Assembly (NCBI GenBank): GCA_900299195.1
Contig: OMIX01000064.1
Span: 32,109-96,108 of the forward strand
Origin: Deltaproteobacteria bacterium
GTDB taxonomy: Bacteria > Bdellovibrionota > FAC87 > UBA2466
DNA length: 64,000 nt
Reading direction: 5' to 3'
Shown here: piece after piece, positions 37,609 through 45,930 of the stretch
Layout of the letters: every line of letters begins with the position of its first letter
Position numbering within the stretch: position 1 is the stretch's first letter
Position numbers and translations under genes: made by a program
Notes under the pieces: generated by a model
Told to the model about the DNA's origin: nothing
The model's input: only the letters and a program-made list of their open reading frames with translations
Database searches by the model: none

Positions 37609-38607
37609 TTAATAACACACCCAGATCTGTTGGGCTTTATCGGGCAATCGAAGCACCGTTTCTGGGCGCTTTCCTGAATCTTTAGACCACTTAAGAATCT
37701 GTTTGTTTTCTCCTCCAAGAATCGATCGGACAGCCAAATAAATGGCATCTTCATGACAAGTCATGGAATCCACCAGAAGATTGGTGTCTAGATCCAACCC
37801 CGAGTGACTGACCGATGACTCCAGAAGTTTCTCCAAAAAGCTGTAAACAGGAACAGTGTAAGGCATGGTGGGAATATCCCTAGCCACCCACACATTACCT
37901 TCGCGATCCAAACAACTATCGAAAAACAATCCCCGATCTTTCCATTGATAACTATCTTCAATGGTCCAATGACTTGAAATTTTTTTTATTTGAGGTGAAT
38001 AAGTGTGTTGAGGGGTTGTCATGGAATACCCCAACCACAATGTTCCTGTGGACTCATTTAAAATAACCTTGCTTGCCCCCCAAAGTTCACTCCGAGTTTC
38101 TACCGTTAGCTCATTAATCACTTGTCCCTTCTCATCTAACCGAGACAACCACAAGTCCTGCTTACTTCCACTTCTAGCCCCTTGATTGAGAGTCCAAAAA
38201 TTATCGGAAGATAAGCGGCCGATTCTTTTTAAATAAGCTCCCCCAGGATGGCTCAATTCAGAGACAAGCTCTCCTTCACTATTCCAAAGATGGACCTTTT
38301 TAAAATCGCTGCTTAAAGAAAAAAACTGATTATTTTCGATTTCAGAAATGAGCGTTCCGGAAAACTCTCTCTCGGATTCTAAATATCCCCTACGGTAGCT
38401 TGAGAGTTTTAGTCCCTTGTCGGAAGTCACCCAAAGTCGGCAAGCACTTTTGTCAAAAACCCAACTCAAAGGTTCTATCCCGGTCTTAACAACAGGAGTT
38501 TTATTTTCATTCTGAAAGAGAACATAATTCTCTCCCACCACCACCAGATCTTTAGCGAAAAGAAATGGAACCCACAAAAACAGAGTAAAATATTTCAATT
38601 GTGTCAT
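37609..38607 (-). CDS. Exported propeller-like protein of unknown function
   Basis: A 332-residue product with a signal peptide (YFTLFLWVPFLFAKD). The following region repeats the pattern of short strands and Trp-rich turns: LWVTSDKGLKL, FSLSSDFKKVHLWNSEGE, DNFWTLNQGA, GTLWLGYS and GNVWVARDI. This suggests a beta-propeller of NHL/WD type in the periplasm or at the surface. No catalytic motif is visible. The gene stands alone between murI and the small basic protein gene. Confidence 0.62.
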   Translation of the reverse strand: MTQLKYFTLFLWVPFLFAKDLVVVGENYVLFQNENKTPVVKTGIEPLSWVFDKSACRLWVTSDKGLKLSSYRRGYLESEREFSGTLISEIENNQFFSLSSDFKKVHLWNSEGELVSELSHPGGAYLKRIGRLSSDNFWTLNQGARSGSKQDLWLSRLDEKGQVINELTVETRSELWGASKVILNESTGTLWLGYSMTTPQHTYSPQIKKISSHWTIEDSYQWKDRGLFFDSCLDREGNVWVARDIPTMPYTVPVYSFLEKLLESSVSHSGLDLDTNLLVDSMTCHEDAIYLAVRSILGGENKQILKWSKDSGKRPETVLRLPDKAQQIWVCY

Positions 38608-38642
38608 CAGCGCATTTTATCCTAACAATCTCATGTTTTTAA

Positions 38643-38670
38643 TTGCCAAGTTAAACAGACAAATTATACT
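38643..38670 (+). promoter_or_regulatory. Sigma70-type promoter of the small basic protein gene
   Basis: TTGCCA (38643-38648) and TATACT (38665-38670) are separated by 16 bases. They lie about 50 bases upstream of the ATG at 38720. The match to bacterial consensus is good and no other promoter in this gap is as strong. Confidence 0.6.
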
Positions 38671-38719
38671 AAGGGTCTTTACTGGATAACAAAGTTAAAG
38701 TTCGAACAAGGAGACCCAA

Positions 38720-38866
38720 ATGGCAAAAAGAAAAACGGCTAAAAAGAAGGCGCAAAGAAAAGCTAAATTAAGAAGAGGAAGACAGCAGCAACGCCAAAAT
38801 CCAGCCCTTGCCCGACGCCGTAAAGCCAAGAAAAAAATGCGCGTCAAGAAAATGCGTCGAAAATAA
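38720..38866 (+). CDS. 48-residue Lys/Arg-rich protein (too short for ORF track)
   Basis: ATG at 38720 has AAGGAG 6 bases upstream and the frame runs to TAA at 38866. The product (MAKRKTAKKKAQRKAKLRRG...) is about half Lys and Arg, with no acidic residue, no cysteine and no hydrophobic core. It also contains QQQRQNPALARRR and ends VKKMRRK. Such composition suggests nucleic-acid or polyanion binding, as in histone H1-tail-like or ribosome-associated peptides, but no family is recognised. A promoter and a strong terminator closely frame it, so it is a monocistronic unit. Nothing more can be assigned. Confidence 0.8.
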   Translation: MAKRKTAKKKAQRKAKLRRGRQQQRQNPALARRRKAKKKMRVKKMRRK

Positions 38867-38890
38867 CTTAAAGGTTATTTCCTGATTTCA

Positions 38891-38915
38891 AGGGCTCCCT
38901 CGGGAGCCCTTTTTT
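38891..38915 (+). terminator. Rho-independent terminator of the small basic protein gene
   Basis: Perfect 8-bp GC-rich stem AGGGCTCC-CTCG-GGAGCCCT followed by TTTTT, 24 bases after the stop codon. One of the clearest terminators in the window. Confidence 0.95.
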
Positions 38916-39032
38916 CATTTCATCCTTAGTCGCCCTCGCCTCATCTTATGCCCCACATAGCTCGAGCCAGCTTGAATAGTCCCTTTTCTCCCCTAAATAG
39001 CTAGAAAAAGCGGGTTTTTTTATATCTCGTCA

Positions 39033-39062
39033 TTGACCTTTTTAGAAGGGATCCCATACTCT
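39033..39062 (+). promoter_or_regulatory. Possible lon promoter
   Basis: TTGACC (39033-39038), an 18-base spacer containing GGGATCCC, and TACTCT (39057-39062) lie 20 bases before the lon ATG. The -10 is imperfect and no heat-shock operator was recognised. Treat as tentative. Confidence 0.35.
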
Positions 39063-39082
39063 CATATGTAAGGTGGTCGAAT

Positions 39083-41488
39083 ATGGACGGAACAACCAAA
39101 AATATAGATATCCCAGAACTTATCCCGGTTCTCCCTGTACGAAATACCGTGCTTTTTCCCAATACCGCAGTGCCTTTGATTGTAGGAAGAACGAAAAGTA
39201 TCAAAACGGTGAGACAAGCTCAAAAAATGGGGGATTTGCTTCTTATTGTCACTCAAAAAGACCCCTCAAAAGAAAAACCTGAAACTCAAGATCTGTATAG
39301 TGTCGGCGTTGTTTGTTTGATCTCTAAAATTACACACCTTGAAAAAGAAAGTTTACAAATTGTTGCCAACGGTCTTTTTCGTTTCCAAATCACTGAACTC
39401 GTTGAGCATGAGGGATATTTAGCGGCTCGAGGTTTTCAACTGCCTGAAATTGCTTCAACCGACACTGAAAGGGCTGAAGCTTTAGCGAACGAAATTAGGC
39501 AAATCGGCAAAACCATCCTCACTTTGTCGGGTACTCCCGGCGCCGACGCTTTGATTAAACTCATCAACCAAATTGAAGCCCCAGCACAATTGGCCGATTT
39601 GGGTTGTACTTTTATCCATCTTAACACTGCCTCCAAACAGAAACTTTTAGAGATTTCTGATTTAGAGGAAAGGCTCAATGTACTTCTTTCTGAGATGATC
39701 AGAGAGAAGGAAAAGCTCATGTTACAAAATGAGATCCAGAACAAAATGATGGATCGCTTAACGAAAGATCAAAGAGAACAGCTTTTAAGAGAACAATTGA
39801 AAACCATTTCGGAAGAATTGGGCGAAGAAAGTAAATCCAACGATGGAATGGCAAAAAAAATTGAAGAAGCCGGATTTCCAGAAGAGGTCCTTAAGATCGC
39901 TCGAGAAGAACTTAAGCGCCTCAATGCTATCCCTAAGGCTTCTCCCGAGCATCATGTGATTAGAACTTACTTGGATTGGCTCTTGGCAGTACCCTGGTCT
40001 AAAACCTCAGGAACTCCGAGTGATCAAATTAATCTTCAAGCCGCTCGAGAAATTTTAGAAGCCGAACATTTCGGAATTGAAAAAGTTAAAAAGAGAATTC
40101 TGCAGTTTTTGGCAGTAGCCAAACTCAAGAAAGATATGAAGGGGCCGATTCTCTGCCTTGCGGGTCCCCCAGGAGTAGGAAAAACGAGTATTGCTCAATC
40201 GATGGCTAAAGCCCTTGGTAGAAATTTTGTTCGTATCAGTCTAGGTGGGGTACGGGATGAAGCTGAAATTAGAGGTCACCGAAGGACCTATATTGGAGCT
40301 ATGCCTGGAAGAATTATTCAGGCCATGAAAAGGGCCCAAGTCAAAGACCCTCTGATTTTACTTGATGAAATTGATAAATTAGGAAACGATTTTCGAGGAG
40401 ATCCTTCTTCGGCTTTGCTAGAGGTTTTAGATCCCGAACAAAATCATACTTTTGTCGATCACTATTTAGATGTTCCCTACGATCTTTCCAACGCTTTTTT
40501 TGTGACCACTGCCAACATGCTGGAAACTATCCCGCCTGCTTTACGAGACAGGTTGGAAATTATCGAAATGAGTAGTTACTCCAAGCTAGAGAAGATTGAA
40601 ATTGCAAAACGGCATCTCATTCCCAAAGTACTATCTGATCATGGAATTGCTGCTGAAACCCTGAAGATCACCGATGAAGCTCTAGGGCATGTCATAGAGT
40701 CCTACACTCGAGAGGCCGGGGTTAGAAATCTGACTCGAGAATTGGCGCATCTGTGCCGAAGTGCGGCCGAACAGTTGGCCGCAGAAAATCCACCCTCCTC
40801 AATTACTGTTCGAGAGAAGGACATTGAATCCATTTTAGGACCTCAAAAGTTATTTCCAGAAGTCGTTGAGTCCGAAGTTAAACCTGGAATTGTGACGGGC
40901 TTAGCATGGACTCCGGTCGGTGGGGAAATTCTTCAAATTGAAGTGGCTCGAATGGAAGGAAAAGGAGGCCTCACCCTAACTGGCCAGTTAGGTGATGTCA
41001 TGAAAGAATCAGCCCAAATAGCTCTAAGCTTACTGCGTTCGCAGATTGGAAAATCATTAGAGATCAAGTTTGACCAATCGGACTTCCATATTCACGTTCC
41101 GGCTGGGGCGATCCCCAAAGATGGGCCATCGGCAGGGACCGCAATATTTTTAGCTTTAGCAAGCTTACTTCAAAATAAACCTGTTTCCTGCAAATTGGCT
41201 CTGACAGGGGAAATCACCTTGCGTGGGAATGTTTTACCCGTCGGTGGAATTAAGGAAAAGGTCATTGCAGCCCACCGAGCTGGAGTGACCACTGTACTAA
41301 TTCCTGAAAAAAATGCGGGGGATCTAAGAGATGTCAGCGATGAAGTGAAGACCCACATGACTTTTCATCTAGTCAAAGACATTTCCCAAGTGCTCACGTT
41401 AGCGGGTTTGGAAAATTTTGGATTTACCAAAAAGCCGTTGGCAGTAGCTGCATCTACATCAAATGATCATCCCACCATGGCTAACTAA
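39083..41488 (+). CDS. lon: ATP-dependent protease Lon
   Basis: Cytoplasmic AAA+ serine protease that degrades misfolded and regulatory proteins. The 801 residues contain the N-terminal LAN domain (LIPVLPVRNTVLFP) and a coiled-coil region. The AAA+ core has Walker A GPPGVGKTS, Walker B ILLDEIDKLG and sensor elements. The C-terminal protease has the catalytic serine in PKDGPSAGTA and lysine in GGIKEKVIAAHRAG. Length is standard. AAGGTGG lies 6 bases before the ATG. The stop overlaps the convergent gene's stop within CTAA. Confidence 0.97.
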   Translation: MDGTTKNIDIPELIPVLPVRNTVLFPNTAVPLIVGRTKSIKTVRQAQKMGDLLLIVTQKDPSKEKPETQDLYSVGVVCLISKITHLEKESLQIVANGLFRFQITELVEHEGYLAARGFQLPEIASTDTERAEALANEIRQIGKTILTLSGTPGADALIKLINQIEAPAQLADLGCTFIHLNTASKQKLLEISDLEERLNVLLSEMIREKEKLMLQNEIQNKMMDRLTKDQREQLLREQLKTISEELGEESKSNDGMAKKIEEAGFPEEVLKIAREELKRLNAIPKASPEHHVIRTYLDWLLAVPWSKTSGTPSDQINLQAAREILEAEHFGIEKVKKRILQFLAVAKLKKDMKGPILCLAGPPGVGKTSIAQSMAKALGRNFVRISLGGVRDEAEIRGHRRTYIGAMPGRIIQAMKRAQVKDPLILLDEIDKLGNDFRGDPSSALLEVLDPEQNHTFVDHYLDVPYDLSNAFFVTTANMLETIPPALRDRLEIIEMSSYSKLEKIEIAKRHLIPKVLSDHGIAAETLKITDEALGHVIESYTREAGVRNLTRELAHLCRSAAEQLAAENPPSSITVREKDIESILGPQKLFPEVVESEVKPGIVTGLAWTPVGGEILQIEVARMEGKGGLTLTGQLGDVMKESAQIALSLLRSQIGKSLEIKFDQSDFHIHVPAGAIPKDGPSAGTAIFLALASLLQNKPVSCKLALTGEITLRGNVLPVGGIKEKVIAAHRAGVTTVLIPEKNAGDLRDVSDEVKTHMTFHLVKDISQVLTLAGLENFGFTKKPLAVAASTSNDHPTMAN

Positions 41489-41916
41489 GGGAGTTTATTT
41501 TGTTTGGATTTCTCTATCTTCTTTGAAAGCTCTTTCAAAGCTTTTTTCTGTTCAGGCGTAAATGTGTTAGCGAAGGCTTCGGGATTTTTTTCTGCATCTT
41601 TAAGCAACTGTTCCATTTTATCCGGATCACCTTGAGTTTTTTTCACAAGAGATTGCATCACTTCTCCAGCCAACCCGTAAATTTCCTCCGAATACTCTCC
41701 ACCCACCTCTTTCACCATTTCATCTGATTTTGCAGCTTTAGGATCCTTTTTCAAATTTTCAGAACGTTTAGCAGGATCCGTCAACTCTTCCACAGCTCCG
41801 CTCAAAGCTTGTTCTTGCTCTGACGAAAGGTCCTGTCCCTTTAAAATAGGGGTGTAAAAAAAGAAACCAGTCATCCCAACTAGCACGAATGAGCTCAATC
41901 GAATTTTTGTATCCAC
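41485..41916 (-). CDS. Small exported protein of unknown function
   Basis: Starting at the GTG at 41916, which has AGAGGTG 6 bases upstream, the product has about 143 residues. A signal peptide (SSFVLVGMTGFFFYTPILKGQ) precedes a highly charged helical region (LSSEQEQALSGAVEEL and later TPEQKKALKELSKKIEKSKQ). No cysteine and no recognised domain are present. The resemblance to small periplasmic helical proteins is only general. The track's longer start overlaps the upstream phosphodiesterase gene. It is the last gene of the acn-led minus-strand run. Confidence 0.6.
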   Translation of the reverse strand: MDTKIRLSSFVLVGMTGFFFYTPILKGQDLSSEQEQALSGAVEELTDPAKRSENLKKDPKAAKSDEMVKEVGGEYSEEIYGLAGEVMQSLVKKTQGDPDKMEQLLKDAEKNPEAFANTFTPEQKKALKELSKKIEKSKQNKLP

Positions 41917-41929
41917 GAAGTTCACCTCT

Positions 41930-43165
41930 TTAGTATTGTAACACTTTTTTAATACGCTGAAGATTGCCATCATGATTCGCGGGTTCAACTTTCAAGAGAT
42001 GGGCTAAAAGAGAATAAATATCCACATTTTGGACCTCACCCACTTTATTTCCAGGTTGCACCCCTGGTCCTTTCCACACAAAAATAGCCTGCATATTTTT
42101 GTTGTCGTTATCATACCCATGCAAACCGAAAACCTCCGGTTTTAATGAAGGAAGAACTCCGCTATCTAAATACCAACCTTCATCAGCTAAAAACACCAGC
42201 GGCGCTATTCTTCTGTGTTCGGAATAATGAAATCTTTCTGGGATCGACTCCTTTTTAAAAAGTTTAAAATGGCCGGGGAGTTTTTTAACCCTTTCCAAAA
42301 TATTGAGCTTGGCATTTTCATCTTTGGGCCAAACTAAACTCAAGGCCCCTTTTCCTACGATTCTAGTCTCACTCCCCTGGATATAGTTTTTTAATCTAAT
42401 GCGGTTTGATCGCTTCACTTCAGCCATTCCATGATCCGATACCAAAAGAATATAAGTCTTATTCTCAAGACCTCGCGCCTTAAGACCTGTTAAGAGCCGA
42501 CCGAAAGCTTCATCTAATTTCGAAATGGCTTGAGCCACTTCTTCAGAATGGGGTCCATACCGATGCCCTGCCTGATCGACATCTTCAAAGTATAAAGTGA
42601 TGAGTTTAGGTCTTTTCGATTCAGGAAGGTCTAACCACTCCAGAACTTTGTCTACTCGCTGATTTTTCGAAAAACTTTCATCGTAAGGCAACCAATAAGT
42701 GGGCCTCTTTCCAGCTATTTCAGCAGAACTTCCCACCCAAAACATGGTCCCTGTGGTAACTCCCTGTTTCTCCGCAGTCACCCAAATAGGCTCCCCTTCC
42801 CACCAGTCACTTCGATTCACTTCATCCGAATCCGAAATCTCAAACGTTCTTTCAGTCTTCGGGTCCCACATGGAGTTATTCACTATCCCATGGTGCTCAG
42901 CGAACCTACCAGAGATTATAGAATAATGATTTACAAAAGTTACCGAGGGAAAAACAGGCTTTAGATTTGCGGCTTGAGTGCCTGAACGTCTAAACGCTTC
43001 AAAGTGAGGAGTCTTGACTCTATCAAAATAATCGGCTCGGAACCCATCCATCGACACCAAAATCACAGTAGGAGTTTGAACCGCTTTAGTTTCAGATTCA
43101 ATGAAGGGAATGATGGCAAAAATGACATTCCAACACCCCAATAAAACTAAAATGACCCTTTTCAT
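41930..43165 (-). CDS. Exported alkaline-phosphatase-superfamily phosphodiesterase (ENPP-like)
   Basis: Nucleotide pyrophosphatase/phosphodiesterase type. A signal peptide precedes the metal site and nucleophile region VILVSMDGFRADYFDRV. GRFAEHHGIVNNSMWDP follows, then the second-metal-site elements YFEDVDQAGHRYGP and LVSDHGMAEVKR. A histidine in FGLHGYDNDNKNMQAIF completes the set. About 411 residues is normal for bacterial ENPP-like enzymes. Natural substrates could be nucleotides or phospholipids. It is 4 bases downstream of the M48 peptidase gene. Confidence 0.87.
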   Translation of the reverse strand: MKRVILVLLGCWNVIFAIIPFIESETKAVQTPTVILVSMDGFRADYFDRVKTPHFEAFRRSGTQAANLKPVFPSVTFVNHYSIISGRFAEHHGIVNNSMWDPKTERTFEISDSDEVNRSDWWEGEPIWVTAEKQGVTTGTMFWVGSSAEIAGKRPTYWLPYDESFSKNQRVDKVLEWLDLPESKRPKLITLYFEDVDQAGHRYGPHSEEVAQAISKLDEAFGRLLTGLKARGLENKTYILLVSDHGMAEVKRSNRIRLKNYIQGSETRIVGKGALSLVWPKDENAKLNILERVKKLPGHFKLFKKESIPERFHYSEHRRIAPLVFLADEGWYLDSGVLPSLKPEVFGLHGYDNDNKNMQAIFVWKGPGVQPGNKVGEVQNVDIYSLLAHLLKVEPANHDGNLQRIKKVLQY

Positions 43166-43169
43166 CGAA

Positions 43170-44303
43170 CTAGCCTTGAGCTCCTCGAAGCTTTAAGATT
43201 CGCCTCCAAGGTGCAGGATGAGAATAGGTAAAAAATTCGATGTATTTGTTGGGTTTAAACAGTCCCTGATTTTGATAAGTTAATCTTTCTAAAGAATCGG
43301 CTAGTTTTTCTCCAGTCCCCATTCTTTCAAATGCAAATTGATCGGCAAGTCGCTCACGCCAACGAGAAAACAAGGTTTGAACAAATCCTGCGGGAATTTG
43401 AACAAGAGAAAAAACAACTAGAAAACAAAGGACTCCAAAAGGATGAATCATCTCTGTTTGAAAGTAAGGATGTACATAAAGGCTCAAAAGGGTTTGAACG
43501 ACATAAAACACAACAAACAGAAAAAGACTCGACAATATAATCCCTTTCCAAAGATCGTTATGAACCTGATGGCCTAATTCGTGAGCAAATACCGCTTCAA
43601 CTTCATCCGCGGAGAACTTTTTATAAAGAGTATCTCCAATCATAATTCTTTTAGTTCTTCCTAGGCCAACAAAAGCAGCATTTCCTTTTTCAGTCTTTTC
43701 ACCCATCCCTAAATGGTAGACCTCTTTCACTTGCACACCAAAGTTTTCACACATTTTAAGAAGTCGTTCTTTTAAAGGCCCTGCTTCCATTGGTTCCAAT
43801 TTAAAGAAAATAGGAATCAATACCACGGGAGCTAGCTGAGCGAGCACAATCGAGACTCCCACAAATAAAACAGCGGTTACCAGCCACCACCGATTTTCAA
43901 GGTGCGCGACACAGAGATAGAGAATCCCAAGAAACAAAATCCCCAGAACTCCTCCAACCATCCAACCCTTCACTTTGTCCCAGAACCAACTCACATAACT
44001 TTGCTTGGACAAGTGATGCGACCTCTCTACCCAATGATGACCTAAACTAAAAGGGAAAGTACACACCTCAAGCACCGCACTCACTATTCCAAAGTAGGCC
44101 AACCAAACTAAAAAAGGTTGAGAGATATTTCTTTCTAAATACATCTCTAAATAAAAAGCTCGAAGACTTACCACAAACCAAACCAAAAGAGCTAAAGTTA
44201 AGCAGGTTCTTCCGATGCCTAGAACCCGATGGCTCCAAAGATACGGTTTAATTTTCTTGTCATGTTCTAGCCAAGCTGATGGGAGAGAAGATAGTGTTGT
44301 CAT
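43170..44303 (-). CDS. M48-family membrane metallopeptidase
   Basis: Ste24/HtpX-like integral membrane zinc protease of 377 residues. Four or so N-terminal helices lead to the zinc motif VFAHELGHQVH near residue 245. A late glutamate in WRERLADQFAFERMG is the third ligand candidate. The preceding NAAFVGLGRTKRIMIGDTL is characteristic of the M48 family. The ATG overlaps the wzt stop by 4 bases, coupling it to an exporter, with which it has no known functional link. Confidence 0.87.
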   Translation of the reverse strand: MTTLSSLPSAWLEHDKKIKPYLWSHRVLGIGRTCLTLALLVWFVVSLRAFYLEMYLERNISQPFLVWLAYFGIVSAVLEVCTFPFSLGHHWVERSHHLSKQSYVSWFWDKVKGWMVGGVLGILFLGILYLCVAHLENRWWLVTAVLFVGVSIVLAQLAPVVLIPIFFKLEPMEAGPLKERLLKMCENFGVQVKEVYHLGMGEKTEKGNAAFVGLGRTKRIMIGDTLYKKFSADEVEAVFAHELGHQVHNDLWKGIILSSLFLFVVFYVVQTLLSLYVHPYFQTEMIHPFGVLCFLVVFSLVQIPAGFVQTLFSRWRERLADQFAFERMGTGEKLADSLERLTYQNQGLFKPNKYIEFFTYSHPAPWRRILKLRGAQG

Positions 44304-45085
44304 GCATTAAGAATGGATGAGGAACCTGGGCTAGTCAAATATCGTTGCATTCCCTCTTTCATATCACCTTCATAAATCAGTTTACCCTGAGACAAAGTCA
44401 CGGCCCGATCACAAAGAGCCTCAACTCGTTCCGAATCGTGTGAGACAAACAAAATTGCTTTACCCTCATTTTTTCTTTGGATCATCTTTTCAATAGCACG
44501 TTTTTGAAAAGCAATATCTCCCATCTCTAAAACCTCATCCAAAAGAAGAATATCAGCGTTCAAGTGGGCCGCAACGGCGAACGCCAAACGAGTGTACATG
44601 CCCTTGGAATAATGTTTCACGGGGGTGTCGATAAAAGCTTCGTTTTCAGAAAAATCTACAATGGCGTCAAATTGACGAGCTACCTCTTTTTTTTTCATTC
44701 CAAGAAATGCACCGTTCAAAAAGATATTTTCTCGTCCCGTGAGATCGGGATGAAACCCACTGCCCACTTCAAGTAAAGAGGCCAAGCGACCTCGAATTAC
44801 CGCATGCCCTTCCGAGGGTTCGGTTAAACTAGCTAAAATTTTTAACAACGTGGATTTACCAGCTCCGTTTTTACCCAACAGGCCAATAGCTTGTCCTTCT
44901 TGAACTTGAAAAGAAATGTCTCGCAAAGCCCAAAAAGCCCCGGGAAATTCGGGAGCCTCTTGAGTGTTTTTTCGCTTTAAGGTCTCCTTCCACCAAAATT
45001 GGAAGGAATCTCGTAAAGATCCAAACCCTCTTTGCCCAAGCCGATAGGACTTCGACAAACGATGTACTTCAATGATCGGTTTCAT
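44300..45085 (-). CDS. wzt: Polysaccharide/teichoic-type ABC exporter ATPase (Wzt-like)
   Basis: Nucleotide-binding subunit of an ABC-2 glycan exporter. Walker A is GKNGAGKSTLLKILA, the signature is KHYSKGMYTRLAFAVA and Walker B is ADILLLDEVLEMGD. The segment RLASLLEVGSGFHPDLTGRENIFLNG identifies the O-antigen/teichoic-acid exporter group. At 261 residues it lacks the C-terminal carbohydrate-binding domain of O9a-type Wzt. It overlaps both neighbours by 4 bases. Confidence 0.9.
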   Translation of the reverse strand: MKPIIEVHRLSKSYRLGQRGFGSLRDSFQFWWKETLKRKNTQEAPEFPGAFWALRDISFQVQEGQAIGLLGKNGAGKSTLLKILASLTEPSEGHAVIRGRLASLLEVGSGFHPDLTGRENIFLNGAFLGMKKKEVARQFDAIVDFSENEAFIDTPVKHYSKGMYTRLAFAVAAHLNADILLLDEVLEMGDIAFQKRAIEKMIQRKNEGKAILFVSHDSERVEALCDRAVTLSQGKLIYEGDMKEGMQRYLTSPGSSSILNA

Positions 45086-45930
45086 ACTGTATCGATGAAA
45101 CTCCTCTGAGCTTTGTTAAAAAACAAAATGCCTGTCACACAAATGGCGATTGAAACTAACATTGAAACAGCTTGAGCCTTAAACTCAAGTCCCGGGGTTC
45201 CAAAAAGAGCCGATCGGAAGGATAGAATCACTGACGATACCGGATTTGCCAAAACGGCCCATCTCCAACGGTTAGGGACCAAAGACAATGAGTAACTGAT
45301 GGGAGAAACGTACATCCAAAGAGTGAGCCCCAATTGAGTTAAATGATGAAAGTCTCGATATTTGGAGGTTAAGCCCGCTATCCATGTTCCAACCCCTAAA
45401 CTTAAAATGGCTAATTGAAAGAGCCAAATAGGAACCCAAACCATTTGATCCGAAACAGAAAAACTGGGATCTTTTTCAGCCCACCTAACCCCCAAGTAAA
45501 GAACCGCTAAAACTGACAGTTGAATAAGAAATGCAAATAAATAGGAAACTAGTAATGAAATAGGTAAGAAAATTCTCGGAAAGTAAACTTTTTTGCAAAG
45601 TTCAGCGTGATGGAGCATAGAAACTGAAATCGATCCCAAAGCCCCCGAGAGAAAGTTCCATATAATAATTCCTGAAAAATAAAATAAAACAGGTGGAACT
45701 CTGTCGGTAGGAATCTTCATCGTTTCTGAAAAGACAAAAACGAAAGTTACAGCCATTAATGCGGGCTGGACGACAAACCATGCAGGTCCTAGAAGCGTTT
45801 GTTTGTACTTAGAAACAAACTCCCTACGGATCATGAGGAAAAGTAGGTCTCGGTAGTGGATGAGAGATTTAAAGTCAAAAGACAGCCAACTTTTATCTGC
45901 CCTAATAACTTTTGTGAAGCTCTCGTTCAC
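45082..45930 (-). CDS. wzm: Polysaccharide ABC exporter permease (Wzm-like)
   Basis: ABC-2 type membrane subunit of 282 residues with six predicted helices. The N-terminal DLLFLMIRREFVSKYKQTLLGPAW is diagnostic of the Wzm/TagG group. Later, LTLWMYVSPISYSL and ANPVSSVILSFRSALFG match the family's gate region. With the adjacent ATPase it would export a lipid-linked glycan across the inner membrane. Its ATG overlaps the aconitase stop by 4 bases. Confidence 0.9.
   Translation of the reverse strand: MNESFTKVIRADKSWLSFDFKSLIHYRDLLFLMIRREFVSKYKQTLLGPAWFVVQPALMAVTFVFVFSETMKIPTDRVPPVLFYFSGIIIWNFLSGALGSISVSMLHHAELCKKVYFPRIFLPISLLVSYLFAFLIQLSVLAVLYLGVRWAEKDPSFSVSDQMVWVPIWLFQLAILSLGVGTWIAGLTSKYRDFHHLTQLGLTLWMYVSPISYSLSLVPNRWRWAVLANPVSSVILSFRSALFGTPGLEFKAQAVSMLVSIAICVTGILFFNKAQRSFIDTV

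Noticed and set aside
43331-43540. Plus-strand 69-codon charged ORF inside the M48 gene
   Set aside because: Antisense to a well-supported metallopeptidase and lacks its own ribosome site.
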